Assembly (NCBI GenBank): GCA_009746045.1
Contig: RPFO01000165.1
Location: 1,720,046-1,784,045 of the forward strand
Length of the DNA stretch: 64,000 bases
DNA from: Mesostigma viride
Taxonomy: Eukaryota; Streptophyta; Mesostigmatophyceae; Mesostigmatales; Mesostigmataceae
Direction of reading: 5' to 3'
The notes under the pieces are model-generated. The model was not told the origin of the DNA. It was given only the letters and a program-made list of their open reading frames with translations, and made no database searches. Positions 1-10,508 of this stretch are shown piece by piece. A program made the position numbers and the translations under genes. Each line of letters opens with the position of its first letter. Position 1 is the first letter of the stretch.

Positions 1-648
1 CACCTGAACCAGGAGACTGCATCCTAAGACGCCCCTCGATGCGTGCACCCGATGAACCTCTATCGCGTGATCTCCTCATCTGGAAGCACTGAAAACGTTG
101 AGCAGATCCGGCCGTTCACCGAAATGAACGCCGGGATGTCGTCCTCCCCAAGGGGGAGAAAATGGGGTGGGCGCCCGAACGCGACCGGGGGCGGAACATG
201 TTCCCCATACCGGTCAATGTCCATGGTGGCCATCTGTCGGCCCACGGAAAGGTTGCCAGACGTCGCAGGTGTCTGCGACGAAAGCTCAAGCGAAGGCCGA
301 GGCCTCGCAGGCTGCACCTCGCCATCCTCCTCGAGGAATCACTCCGCTCACGACCCCCGTCACCTGCGACGGGGGAACGTCGTGCCCGGGGGACCTGCCC
401 CCCAGGTGCCATGGCGGACGAACCGCCAGTGGCAAACGGCCGACCGCTCGCCATCCCCCGGGCGCCGGGCCCCACCTGCGGGCCCCGACGCCTGGGTGGT
501 CAGCGACCACCGTGCGGAAGGTGACGTTGGGCGTCACCCTCGCATCGTTGGTGGAGGGCGTGCCCTCCGGCGAAAGGCGGGGTGAGGTGCGCCTGGCAGG
601 CGCCTTCCCCTTGTTGTTGTTGCCGTTGTTGCCGTTGTTGGAAGCCAT
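1..648 (-). pseudogene. Element B ORF1, partial and frameshifted copy
   Basis: This is the N-terminal part of the same protein as the intact ORF1 at 22137-23927. It reads leftwards from an ATG at 646-648 and is cut by the window edge. The start matches (a short Asn/Gly-rich stretch followed by KGKAPARRTSPRLSPEG), but the frame shifts twice, near 500 and near 320. The continuation is spread over three minus-strand frames, so this copy is decayed. It lies just downstream of the LTR at 693-1149, which serves as its 5' LTR. The function of ORF1 is unknown. By position it replaces or precedes gag, but I see no capsid signature in it. Confidence 0.75.
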
Positions 649-692
649 ATCTTTTTTTTGCTTGTAAAAAAAATATCGAACTTTTCAGTCCA

Positions 693-1149
693 AGTTGGAT
701 GGAGACTAGGGACGACGAACAACTGCGAAAGCTGAGAGCGAATGATGATTGTATTACAATAATACAATGAGAGAGCAATGGAAGCTGAGGGCTCAGAATG
801 GAACGTCTGGGCAAACTCGGGTGCTGTGGCACTCCCCAGTGCTACGCCTATATGCCTATGGCGGTGCTACCTGCAGCACACGACCAGTGGACAACTGTAC
901 ACTGCAATGCCATGCGACCACGTCACTAGCATCGACTACACTCGGCCCGTCCAGAACCGGATAACCCGGGTCTGGCGGGTCGAGCTAGAGTCTAGGCACA
1001 GTCTGGCACTAACCGCACATCGGTCCACATGACACCTCAGTACCGTACACCCTGCCGTACTGTACTGAGGTGTCCCGCTCAGCCGCGGTAGGCAATACGC
1101 GGCGCGCAGGCCGGAAATCCGTGTGTCAGCCTAAGCATCTCATCTAACT
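693..1149 (-). repeat. LTR of element B (AGTT...AACT type), shared by two tandem copies
   Basis: This 457-bp segment is the reverse complement of the two 457-bp LTRs at 21633-22089 and 26094-26550, with scattered mismatches. On the minus strand it starts AGTTAGATG and ends CATCCAACT. Internal element sequence lies on both sides: the primer-binding-like TGGACTGAAAAG on the left and ORF1-proximal internal sequence on the right. It is therefore the 3' LTR of the right-hand copy and the 5' LTR of the left-hand copy. Confidence 0.85.
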
Positions 1150-1285
1150 CCCTGACATTAATCCTATCCACAGGACGGTTTTCATTGTATGTGGGCCACC
1201 TGGAGGGGGATGCAGGGGGTGAGGGAGAAGATGGTGTTGCTGCTGCAGCATTCACAGGAGAGACATGCTGAGAGGGAGGTGCTAT

Positions 1286-3051
1286 TGGCCCAAACTCACA
1301 TGTCCTCAATTGAGGACAAAATCCTCCCAATAAGGACAGCACCTTCAGCAGCAGGTATTGGCGCGAAACCTTGGTCCCAACGGTCATCTGACCCTTTTCC
1401 CGCGAAAATGGACTCGGTACCCGGCGCGGCGCGGTACTGGGGTCGACAGGACCCGTCCGTACCTGTAAATTATGTGGTGGAGAAAAGTACCTATTTTGGT
1501 GGGAACGTTGCAATGCGTGCGTGTGTTCCCGCAAATTGCGGCTATGGGGTCGAGCCAGGTCCGAGGCTTGCCTGAACTATACAGGCGATCGTTTTGCCCC
1601 GGACCAAGACAGAATTATAGATCGACATCTAGAGCTTCCACCCAAGCTGTTTTTGGGGGCAATCGCTTTTGATTCTCTAAAAAATTCTTTGATGAACGGA
1701 ATTTGTCTAGTTTGCAGAAAAACGGGAGGCGACGTAGATTGCATGACAAGCCGGTATACTGCTCTGTGATGCGCGCTTTTTTCTTGACATTAGCAACGGA
1801 TACCGTGAGGGTGGGTATTGTTACGCTGTCGGGTTCAAGGGCGAGTTCTGGGTACAAGTATTTTGGGCGGTTGGAAGCGTTAAATATACCCAGTTTTTAT
1901 GTCGTCAGATCGTCGTTGCGCCTGGCGACGACGGCGGTGGGCGCGAGCCATAGATTTCATTTGCCGCAAGGCTAGGTGCTGCCCGCGCGTCCCCATGCTT
2001 TCTTTTATAATTTTCGAGCCTTTCCGCGCATCTGGCCGGCTGGGAGCACGTCGAGAAGCCGTCTCCGGACATCATCCGCATCCGTTTCTTCATATAAATT
2101 ACGACAACACATGTCGTAGGTTGTTATTCGATTACATTGTATGATTTCGATGGTGTATTATGCCCAGCCCCTTCATTTTCATGCCGCTGTTGAATGGGGA
2201 GAGGCGAGTGTTATAGCTGGCCACCGTTTTTTCCTTCCGTTCCGTCAATGCAAAGGTAATCGTTATCTGCATGGCCAACGCTGGCGTTAGAAGCAATGCC
2301 TTGCTTGCTATGGTAAGCGTACGTGTGGATAGTTTCTTGTTGCTGCCTTGTTGCTGAAAGTTTTTACAGGCTTTCTGGGATCTTGCCTATTTGGTTTCTG
2401 ACATATAACCCTTTTTCTAGAGGAAGCTAGGTAGAGGAGTTGACCTTGTCATGTTGGCATTCTGCTGCTGTGATAGGCTCTTCGTCTTTGGGATACCTAT
2501 AATGAGCCCTTTATATTGCATGCATGGCTCTACTTAGGGTGCTAAAGCACCATGGTGTCACCTAAGCGTCCTACGAAGACCTAGGACCTTACTCGGCCAC
2601 TGAAAACCTGTCCTTACCCTAGTTTGGCATAGCTAGCTTTCCTAGTGCTCTGCCAAGTGCAGTTGCTCGTATCGGGTTCCTGGCCATATGCCATAGCTGT
2701 CCGTGGGGTGGCCAAGCATGGGCAGCCCCGGGGTGGCTGCCACATGTTAGGGAGGTGTCCTATGGGTTTGGTGACCGCTTGTGGTCCTTGGAAGCATGGT
2801 CTTTGTGTCTCATTCTCTCGTGCATTATAGTGGAGGGTTTTCCTTGGTTGCCGATGCAGGCCCCCCTGCACGTAACAATTCATAATTAAATAGGAAATGC
2901 GCACATATGGATGATGTTAAGCATTGGAACTCTCAAACACATCATAAATGATCATGGTTCAAAGCCCCATATTTAAGTTTTTTTGTTTGTGAGAGTTATT
3001 AACAGCATTGCACTGTCCTCAATTGAGGACAAAACTGTTGGGTGTGAGCCA
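1286..3051. mobile_element. TE1: non-autonomous DNA transposon, 4-bp TSD CTAT, subterminal palindromes
   Basis: This 1766-bp insertion lies inside element B ORF1. It is flanked by CTAT (1282-1285 and 3052-3055), and removing it with one CTAT recreates the sequence seen in the intact ORF1. The ends are imperfect inverted repeats, TGGCCCAAACTCA on the left and TGGCTCACACCCA as the reverse complement of the right. The 18-bp palindrome TGTCCTCAATTGAGGACA follows just inside each end (near 1302-1319 and 3014-3031). Interior blocks match TE2 (8730-10508) in inverted orientation, for example the GTACCTATTTTGG region near 1488 and CATAATTAAATAGG near 2880. No transposase-like ORF is visible, so the superfamily is undetermined; a 4-bp duplication other than TTAA is known for families such as Sola and Chapaev. 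Confidence 0.8.
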
Positions 3052-4816
3052 CTATCTGAGTGAGCTGAGCAGGAGAGGCAAGCATGGGCTGTGTAGGATG
3101 GGTAGGCAACATAGGGGTGGGCTGGGTGGGGGTGTGAGTATGTGTGACTTCCCGCCTCCTGCTGCGGGCCTCCTCCCAGTCATGGAAGGTGGGAGAGAGA
3201 GACACGCCATCGTCAGTAGGGTTAGTAAAATCATGTTGCAGCCAGGTAGGCAGCCACCTACCCGCCCCTTTCATGATGGCATTGTGCAGGAGCTCCATGA
3301 GTCGCACCAGGCGAACCCTGTTACCCTGCACCCTCCTCCCTGAGAGGAGGGCCTGCAGGGCAGGCAGCAAGTCGTCGCACACCCTGCGTGTGTCCGCGTG
3401 GACTTTGGGCAAGCCCAGTATATGCGTGATAATCGCACACACTAGGCTGCCCGCCTCCGCGACGTGCAGCTGCTGGCTCCTGTCAGCCAGCCCACGGAAG
3501 GAGGCGGTGGCAGCCTGAATGGCCCGCCACACAGGCTCATCATTCAGGGTGATGAAGTCCTGACCTTCCAGGTCGCCGTCCAGCCGTGCCGGCTGCTGCC
3601 CTGCCAGGGTGGGACCCTGAGGCCCCTCCGGCCCAGCCAGGGCCTTGTCCCTGTTGCGACTAGAGGGGGCCTGCCCCCCAGAGCCGCTGGAGGTGCCAGT
3701 GACACCCTCCATGGGAGTTACCTCCCCCGCCTGCGCCGGAGGCGCGGGCGTCGCTGCCGGGGTCCCTGCGACCCCGGGAGCTGGCGTCGCCGCCGGGGTC
3801 CCTGCAACCCCGGTGGCCTCCTCAGCCACCTGGCCCCCCACACTGGGCGGGGGAGCCCGCTGCTGAGGCTGGACCCTCTGACCTGCCAGAGGGTCCTGGG
3901 TGGTTTCACCACCCATGGGCGTGGTAGGGGCGACTGCCGCCCCGCGCTCCGTCGCAGGCGGCATCGCAGCCGCCTCGCGCCTCTCCGGGCCCCAGCCAAC
4001 TGGCGTGACTTGGGGCCACGGCGGCAACGGAGTCAGCGTGATCTCCTGCTTGGCAACCACGCGCAGCGCCTCTCTCTGACGCTGCCTGGACGCCCACTGA
4101 TCCACAGTGCCTGGATTGCGCCTCGGCCTATTGGCGAAACACCACATCCAAACGGCCACCTGGATCATGTTGAACTGCATCCGCAAACGATGCTCGAGCA
4201 GCGTGTGCGTCCGATGAACATCCATCGCATGCGTCGGCTCATCGGCGGTCAACTGAAAACGCTGGCGAATGATCCAGCCGTTCACCGAGATGAACGCTGG
4301 GATGTCGTCTTCCCCGATGGGGAGAAGATACGGTAAGCGCCCGAACTCTACAGGCGGCGGAATATGCGCACCATACCGGTCGATGTCCAGGATGGCCATC
4401 TGTCGGCCCACCGAGAGATTACCAGACGTCGCAGGCGTCTGGGAAGAAATCTCTAGCGAAGGCCGTGGCCTCACAGGCGGCACCTCCCCGTCCTCTTCCG
4501 AGGAGTCACTCCGTTCACGACCCCCATCACCTGCGATGGGGGAATTACGTGCTCGGGGAACCTGCCCCCCGGGTGCCATGGCGGACGAGCCGCCAGTGGC
4601 AAACGGACGTCCGCTCGCCATCCCCCGGGCGCCGGTCCCCACCTGCGGGGTCCGACGCCTGGGGTGGTCGGCGACCACCGTGCGGAAGGTGACGCTAGGC
4701 GTCACCCTCGCTGCATCGTTGGCGGAGGGCGCGCCCTCCGGCGTGAGTCGGGGGGATGTGCGCCTGGCAGGCGCCTTCCCCTTGTTGTTGTTGTCGTTGA
4801 CGTTGTTGGAAGCCAT
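2999..4816 (-). CDS. Element B ORF1 (unknown function), 3' end replaced by TE1 sequence
   Basis: The ATG at 4814-4816 starts a protein closely similar along its length to ORF1 of the full element at 22137: an Asn-rich start, a basic KGKAPARR segment, an acidic Ser/Glu stretch, a central region with MDIDRYG and GEDDIPAFISVNG, a long Pro/Ala/Thr/Gly-rich linker, and a C-terminal helical domain with HVAEAGSLVCAIITHILGLP. A longer open frame extends upstream into the LTR, but 4816 is chosen because it matches the other copies. The native C-terminus is lost: from about 3051 downwards the frame runs into TE1 and stops at 2999. The frame is open even though the integrase ORF is deleted, suggesting ORF1 has been kept or was mobilised recently. 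No known domain is recognised. Confidence 0.7.
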   Translation of the reverse strand: MASNNVNDNNNKGKAPARRTSPRLTPEGAPSANDAARVTPSVTFRTVVADHPRRRTPQVGTGARGMASGRPFATGGSSAMAPGGQVPRARNSPIAGDGGRERSDSSEEDGEVPPVRPRPSLEISSQTPATSGNLSVGRQMAILDIDRYGAHIPPPVEFGRLPYLLPIGEDDIPAFISVNGWIIRQRFQLTADEPTHAMDVHRTHTLLEHRLRMQFNMIQVAVWMWCFANRPRRNPGTVDQWASRQRQREALRVVAKQEITLTPLPPWPQVTPVGWGPERREAAAMPPATERGAAVAPTTPMGGETTQDPLAGQRVQPQQRAPPPSVGGQVAEEATGVAGTPAATPAPGVAGTPAATPAPPAQAGEVTPMEGVTGTSSGSGGQAPSSRNRDKALAGPEGPQGPTLAGQQPARLDGDLEGQDFITLNDEPVWRAIQAATASFRGLADRSQQLHVAEAGSLVCAIITHILGLPKVHADTRRVCDDLLPALQALLSGRRVQGNRVRLVRLMELLHNAIMKGAGRWLPTWLQHDFTNPTDDGVSLSPTFHDWEEARSRRREVTHTHTPTQPTPMLPTHPTQPMLASPAQLTQIVAHTQQFCPQLRTVQCC

Positions 4817-4858
4817 GTTTTTTGTTTTTCGGAAAAAATAAAAAAGCTTTTCAGTCCA

Positions 4859-5314
4859 AGTTGGAACGAGTCTAACGACGATGGACAACTGCCGAAAGCT
4901 GAAATGGAAGGATGGTTGTATTAGCAATAATACAATGAGAGTAGTGTAAGCTTGAGGGCTCAGAATGGAACGTCTGGGCAAACTCGGGTGCTGCGGCACT
5001 CCCCAGTGCTACGCCTATATGCCTATGGCAGTGCTACCTGCAGCACCTACCAGTGGACAACTGTACACTGCAATGCCATGCGACCACGTCACTAGCATCA
5101 ACTACACTCGGCCCGTCAGACCCGGATAACCCGGATCTGGCGGGTCGAGCTAGAGTCTAGGCACAGTCTGGCACTAACCGCACATCGGTCCACATGACGC
5201 CTCAGTACCGTACACCCTGCCGTACAGTACTGAGGCGTCCCGCTCAGCCGCGGTAGGCAATACGCGGCGCGCAGGCCGGAAATCCGTGTGTCAGCCTAAG
5301 CATCTCATCTAACT
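4859..5314 (-). repeat. 5' LTR of the element B derivative
   Basis: This 456-bp segment is the reverse complement of the element B LTR. Its right end (CATCTAACT on the plus strand) abuts the 24-bp minisatellite directly at 5315, so the element sits inside the first array unit. Its left end is followed on the minus strand by TGGACTGAAAAG, the proposed primer-binding site, and then by ORF1. Confidence 0.85.
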
Positions 5315-5622
5315 GAACGTCTGCTTGGTCAGTGGGTGGAACGTGTGTTTGGTCAGTGGGTGGAACGTGTGCTTGGTCAGTGGGTGGCACGTGTGCGTGG
5401 TCAGTATGGAGAACCCGTGCTTGCATGATCAGTGGGTGGAACGTGTGCTTGGTCAGTGGGTGGAAGGTGTGCTTGGTCAGTGGGTGGAACGTGTGCTTGG
5501 CCAGTGGGTGGCACGTGTGTTTGGTCAGTGGGTGGAAGGTGTGCTTGGTCAGTGGGTGGAACGTGTGCTTGGTCAGTATGGGGAACCCGTGCGTGGTCAG
5601 TGGGCTGAAAGTGTGCTTGGTC
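5315..5622. repeat. 24-bp minisatellite, array unit 1 (about 13 copies)
   Basis: Tandem copies of GGTCAGTGGGTGGAACGTGT plus GCTT. Variants carry GGCACG or GGAAGG, and an occasional longer unit holds GGTCAGTATGGGGAACCCGT. The period is a multiple of three, so all frames stay open and produce false proteins. Confidence 0.9.
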
Positions 5623-6297
5623 AACAGTGTGGGTGGGAGGATTACCATTCAAATGATAGCTCTTAAAAACATGACAAAGGCAGAGACACCATCTCCTTTA
5701 ATGCATTAATCTAGTGATTCATCAGTAATGCCAAAAATGCCCAGTAAAGGTCCCTTTCATGAAAAGGAACAAATCAAATTCGAGCTCAAAATACAAAGGT
5801 TTTTTCCCCGGCCGTTTGCTTGGGCTTGACGCTCAGGATACCACGCCGTGTGTATGCCATCCCCCGCAGGCAGAATACCTGCTTTTAAAGCAACAGCCCA
5901 CGCAGATGCAGCAAAAACAGGAACACTTCCCGTGGCTGACCGAAACACAATGGAAAAATAATGCGTGAGTGCAGGAAAAGGAATGGAAAGGCATTCGCCG
6001 GCATGTGTCCCCGACCGAAATACAGCAACAAAGAGCGGGAGGCATACCTGCCATGCGGGAAGTGACGCAACGAATGTTGTTGCCGAGGAAAATGGGCCTC
6101 CTTTCCCGCTGATGACGGAAACACAAAGCAAACAGACGGGCTCGAAGCATAGGAATGCATGAAACATGAAACGACGTTCCAAAGCGTCCCAAATCGAAAT
6201 AAAACAAAACCGAGCGCAAAAGACGGTGGAATATGTGCATGGCGGGACAGTGCTGCTATGGAACCGCCCGGTAGGCAAACTGCCTCTCCCTATCCGC

Positions 6298-7912
6298 TCG
6301 AAAGAGACGGACCGACTGGAAGCCAAAATGCTTATGTGACACCGTTCCAAAGCCCAGCAAACAACAAACGCAGCTTACCCAGGCGTCAGAACGGGTGCCA
6401 CCTTCTTACCCCGACAGTCATCTTCCCCGCAATCTTTTCCAAGAGCTCGCGGCACCCACAGTCCAGGCGCTCCAAAGAACCGTCATGAAAGACGGCGTCA
6501 TTGTACCCCGTTTCAAAGCGTCCAACAATGAAAACGTAGCTTGCCCAACAGTCACGACCTCCTGAACAGGCGGCTGTCGACAGCCATCCCGTCTTCCCGC
6601 GGCCATCATTTGAAATTTCATGCTGGGCCCCGATGCTGCACGCTGCTGAAGTGGTGGGCCGACCGCGCCCTGCTGGGCGCTGGGGTGGCTCTAGCCCGTG
6701 GCCCATGGCCCGTGGCCCGTGGCCCATGGCCCGTCGGCGCTAGTTTCCTTCCGTCCCTCGCTGAAATTGCCCGTGCTCCTTCGCTGCGCTCCGGAGAGGA
6801 ATCGTAAGCGGCCGTAGGTCTGAAATTCGTTGGCGCATCTTTTTCTAAGTAACGTGCTCCTTCGCTGCGCTCCGGAGAGAAATAGTAGAGTACGGTGCTC
6901 GCTTCGCTCGCGGCTCGCTGCGCTCGCTGTGCGCTTTAGCAGTACGGTGCTCGCTCGCTCCGCTCGCTCGCGGTAGGGTGCTCGCTCGCTTCGCTCGCTC
7001 GCCGTACGTACTGTATCTTCGATATCTGCGTTTCTCCCGTCGACCTCCGGAGTACCCCCCCATGGCTGATTTTTGTACCACGATTTTCTACCTACTCGAA
7101 AGAGACCGACCGGAAGCCAAAATGCTTATGTGACACCGTTCCAAAGCCCAGCAAACAACAAACGCAGCTTACCCAGGCGTCAGAACGGGTGCCACCTTCT
7201 TACCCCGACAGTCATCTTCCCCGCAATCTTTTCCAAGAGCTCGCGGCACCCGCAGTCCAGGCGCTCCAAAGAACCGTCATGAAAGACGGCGTCATTGTAC
7301 CCCGTTTCAAAGCGTCCAACAATGAAAACGTAGCTTGCCCAACAGTCACGACCTCCTGAACAGGCGGCTGTCGACAGCCATCCCGTCTTCCCGCGGCCAT
7401 CATTTGAAATTTCATGCTGGGCCCCGATGCTGCACGCTGCTGAAGTGGTGGGCCGACCGCGCGCTGCTGGGCGCTGGGGTGGCTCTAGCCCGTGGCCCAT
7501 GGCCCGTGGCCCGTGGCCCATGGCCCGTCGGCGCTAGTTTCCTTCCGTCCCTCGCTGAAATTGCCCGTGCTCCTTCGCTGCGCTCCGGAGAGGAATCGTA
7601 AGCGGCCGTAGGTCTGAAATTCGTTGGCGCATCTTTTTCTAAGTAACGTGCTCCTTCGCTGCGCTCCGGAGAGAAATAGTAGAGTACGGTGCTCGCTTCG
7701 CTCGCGGCTCGCTGCGCTCGCTGTGCGCTTTAGCAGTACGGTGCTCGCTCGCTCCGCTCGCTTGCCGTACGGTGCTCGCTCGCTCCGCTCGCTCGCGGTA
7801 GGGTGCTCGCTCGCTTCGCTCGCTCGCCGTACGTACTGTATCTTCGATATCTGCGTTTCTCCCGTCGACCTCCGGAGTACCCCCCAATGGCTGATTTTTG
7901 TACCACGATTTT
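6298..7912. repeat. Direct duplication of a 794-bp module in unit 1
   Basis: About 6298-7090 and 7096-7912 are near-identical direct repeats offset by 794 bp. The second copy has an extra roughly 40-bp stretch in the CGCTCG cluster. Units 2-4 carry this module once. Each copy includes a palindromic run of GCTCGCTCGCTCCGCTCGCT type and ends with the shared ACGATTTTCTACC. Confidence 0.85.
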
Positions 7913-8111
7913 CTACCTAATTATCGGCGGTACTCCCCCTAATTATCGGACCAACGGTCACGAAGCTTGCTTTATATAAGGGAAAGGACAAGTAGACCCG
8001 GTAGGGGCCAAGCCCCTACTATTCGAGACTTTATTCAAGTCCCCTACTATTAATTAGTTATAATAATTAATAGACACGTAACTGCGTCCCCTACTATTAA
8101 TTAATTAATTA

Positions 8112-8543
8112 GACTCGTGCTCCCGTTGGGGGGTCACGGAGCATTAACCCCGATGGATGGATGGATGGGTGCAAACAGTCCTACCGGTCTAATCTATCTA
8201 CATCAGCTACCTACGACATCTATCTAACAGCATTCTAACTACAACATCTATCTAGACAGCCTCACGCTGCCCTAGGGGAGCTGTCTGGCGTGCCTCCCGC
8301 GGGTTTGCACACGCGGGCGCTGCCCCACAGGGGGGGGCTCGTTGTCCTCTATGACCTGGGCCCACTTGGCCTTGTCCATCAGTCCCCTACTATACAATCG
8401 GCTCATTCTCCCTGTACGTTGATTGGGGGAGATGGGACAGGGGCCTTGGCTTGGGTGGTTGGGCTCCTATGTCTTGGCTACTTACTTGGTTGGGTTTGTG
8501 CAGTCTAGGGGTGCTCCGTGACTCCCCAACGGGTGCACGAGTT
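8112..8543. mobile_element. Foldback/MITE-like segment with roughly 32-bp inverted arms
   Basis: The left arm (8112-8143, starting GACTCGTGCTCCCGTTGG) and right arm (8512-8543, ending CCAACGGGTGCACGAGTTT) are inverted repeats with few mismatches. They sit between ATTAATTAATTA-type runs that could hide a target duplication. Units 2 and 3 keep only the right arm (near 13209-13242 and 17048-17080), so they appear to be deletion derivatives or the arm was lost there. The interior is about 370 bp with no gene. Confidence 0.55.
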
Positions 8544-8729
8544 TAATTAATTAATTAATAGGGCAACTTTGGCAGCTGAACAACCCGTAAATGATGGTAA
8601 CCAAGACAGCCACGGCCATGGGCACATGGTTTATCAAGGGGACAGCATGTGCATGATCAGAACATGTATTTCATTTATACAATAATTACTTAATCAAAGC
8701 ACAGCAAAGGCCGAGTGTTTGCTTCATGG

Positions 8730-10508
8730 TGTCCCAATGTCCAGGAAAAGGCCTCAATTGAGGCCTTTTTTATAATGGGTGTTGCATGCAGCCAAACAAC
8801 TTTTTTCCAAATATGAGCATAGGCCATGCATTATTATGATTGTTTTGGGGTTGCCAGCACTTAACATCAGTCATATAGCCCCAATACCTATTTAATTATG
8901 ATTTAACAAAACAGGGTGTCGCTGCGGTGGCACCATAAACACAGCATGACCATAGATGCAAGCAGAAAAAAGGCGCTAGTACTCAGTTCCCTCTGCCTCT
9001 TAGGTGTCTTTTGGACCTTACGAGGTTTCCCCACAACACGGTAAGCATGGCATGACATGGCATGCTCCCCAAGGGACGCCTCATACACAATTGCACGGCC
9101 GGGGCTGTCGCGCAGCACTGCAGGCAGCAACAGCCTGCCATGGGTATTGCACGTAACCATGAGGAATCCAAAGCCTCTATTACAAACACGCACAAGGATA
9201 ATGCATTATAATGATAGGTGTGACCTTCCAAGCGCTAAGCTTCACTCACATAGCCCCAATATCTACGTTGTTACGGTATATTCTGACAGGGGTTTGCTGC
9301 CGTGGCAGCAGATGAACAGCACATGGCAAGATATACAAGCATAACTGGACACCATTTGCACTGTCTTCTAGACCTCTAGCTTGATTTTAAGCTTTGCAAG
9401 GGTTGCCTGAGACATGGCCAGCATGGCAGGAACTGCCATGCTTCTTATGGAAAGCAAACACGTCTACACGGTGGGGGCCAGCCACAGAGCACTGCACGAA
9501 GTAATATAGCCTGCCTTACGTCACCTCGGCACTAGGCGCCGATAGGCAGCTAAAAACTGGCGATATCACAAGCAAATCGATGCCATTCCCTTTCTACCAC
9601 CACGACGCACTTACCTTTCACACCCCTCACACCCGGGATCACTAAGCACGCATATGCGTTGGCGCTGAACGTGGCTGCATCAGAAAAGCTGTTCAAGCTC
9701 GGCGTTTTCAAGTTGTCCGGAAGCGATGCAGCCCGCTAATCTGGCCGGACAGACGCTCCATGCGTCGTCCATTGACGTATGAAAGCGGCTGCAGCGGCCT
9801 CACCAGTGCTGTTCGCATAATTGCGCTCCCATATCTGGGGGCGCGCGCGCGTTTATTGTCCGCAACCCAGTTTTTCCTAGCTAAAAACACCCCTTCCTCT
9901 ACCTATGGATTCACGACAAAAGGCTCGAATATAACCAGCGCCCCTTTAGTCACGGCTGCCCCAACATCCCCCCCCGCCGATCCGCTAGTCTCCTTCCCAA
10001 CATTTCGAAGCATCGTCCTGCTGGCAGGCGCACTATCAACGCCATCTACGCCCCATCTGAACTTCACTAACCTGGCATTCAGCACACAAATAACGACCCC
10101 ACGAATTTATAAATCGACTTTTGACACATTTAGCGGTCGGGCTAGCTTCAAGGATAATTTATCTGCCCAACGCGCTCCATACTGCTCGAAATGATGCACG
10201 AACGTGGCCATACGGTCCATTTTACTCGAGGCCGCCATGGTCGTGCATTCGTGAAAATTCCTCGTCCCGTTGCACGAAAGTGGCCAAAATAGGTACTTTT
10301 CCACCTCACGTATTTTTCAGTAACCGTCGACCCCTGTCGACCCCAACGGGTCAGGACGCTCAGCACATGTACCAGATTCGCGCCACTGGGGCCGGACGAC
10401 CCATAGGACCGGTCCTTCCCGCCAAAATACCGTACTTTGTGAGATCTTGGTGAAAAAGGCCTCAATTGAGCCAAAAGGCCTCAATTGAGGCCTCTGGACA
10501 CTGAGACA
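8730..10508. mobile_element. TE2: non-autonomous DNA transposon, 4-bp TSD ATGG, related to TE1
   Basis: This 1779-bp insertion is flanked by ATGG (8726-8729 and 10509-10512). Removing it recreates the TTCACATGGTCAGTGGG junction seen at 13441-13460 and 17268-17285. Terminal inverted repeats are TGTCCCAATGTCCAG (8730-8744) and CTGGACACTGAGACA (10494-10508). Inside each end lies GGCCTCAATTGAGGCC, extended on the left to a 24-bp palindrome with AAAA/TTTT flanks; the right end has a second, imperfect copy. Interior blocks match TE1 in inverted orientation. A 65-codon minus-strand frame at 10107-10304 contains the ATGGCGGCC module also seen in the TTAA elements; I would not call it a gene. No transposase is seen. 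Confidence 0.8.

Larger units (their letters stand above)
693..5314 (-). mobile_element. Non-autonomous deletion derivative of element B (LTR - ORF1 - LTR)
   Basis: Read on the minus strand, the order is 5' LTR (5314 to 4859), ORF1 (from 4816), a short internal remnant (1281 to 1150) and 3' LTR (1149 to 693). Compared with the full copy at 21633-26550, the internal sequence jumps from the equivalent of about 24028 straight to the LTR start at 26094. All of the integrase ORF is lost. Both deletion edges share GGG, which fits a microhomology deletion. Only ORF1 is retained, as in non-autonomous LTR elements. TE1 later inserted into the 3' part of ORF1. No target duplication can be defined because the left side continues into another copy. 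Confidence 0.8.
5315..8729. repeat. Higher-order array unit 1 (about 2.9-kb macrosatellite, with internal duplication)
   Basis: Module order is: 24-bp minisatellite (5315-5622); spacer (5623 to about 6300); a segment ending in a GC-rich CGCTCG palindromic cluster and a GTACCACGATTTTCTACC tail (6300-7092); a second copy of that segment shifted by 794 bp (about 7096-7912); and an AT-rich tail with a TATATAAGGG motif and repeated CCCCTACTATT (7912-8729). Units 2, 3 and 4 show the same order. TE2 sits at the boundary with unit 2. I find no believable gene in it; open frames here are repeat-derived. Confidence 0.75.

Noticed and set aside
5757-6350. 197-codon minus-strand frame in the array spacer, repeated at 11493-12086 and in part elsewhere
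   Set aside because: No recognised domain, and start and length differ among units because of insertions. I treat it as fortuitous, though conservation among units leaves some doubt.
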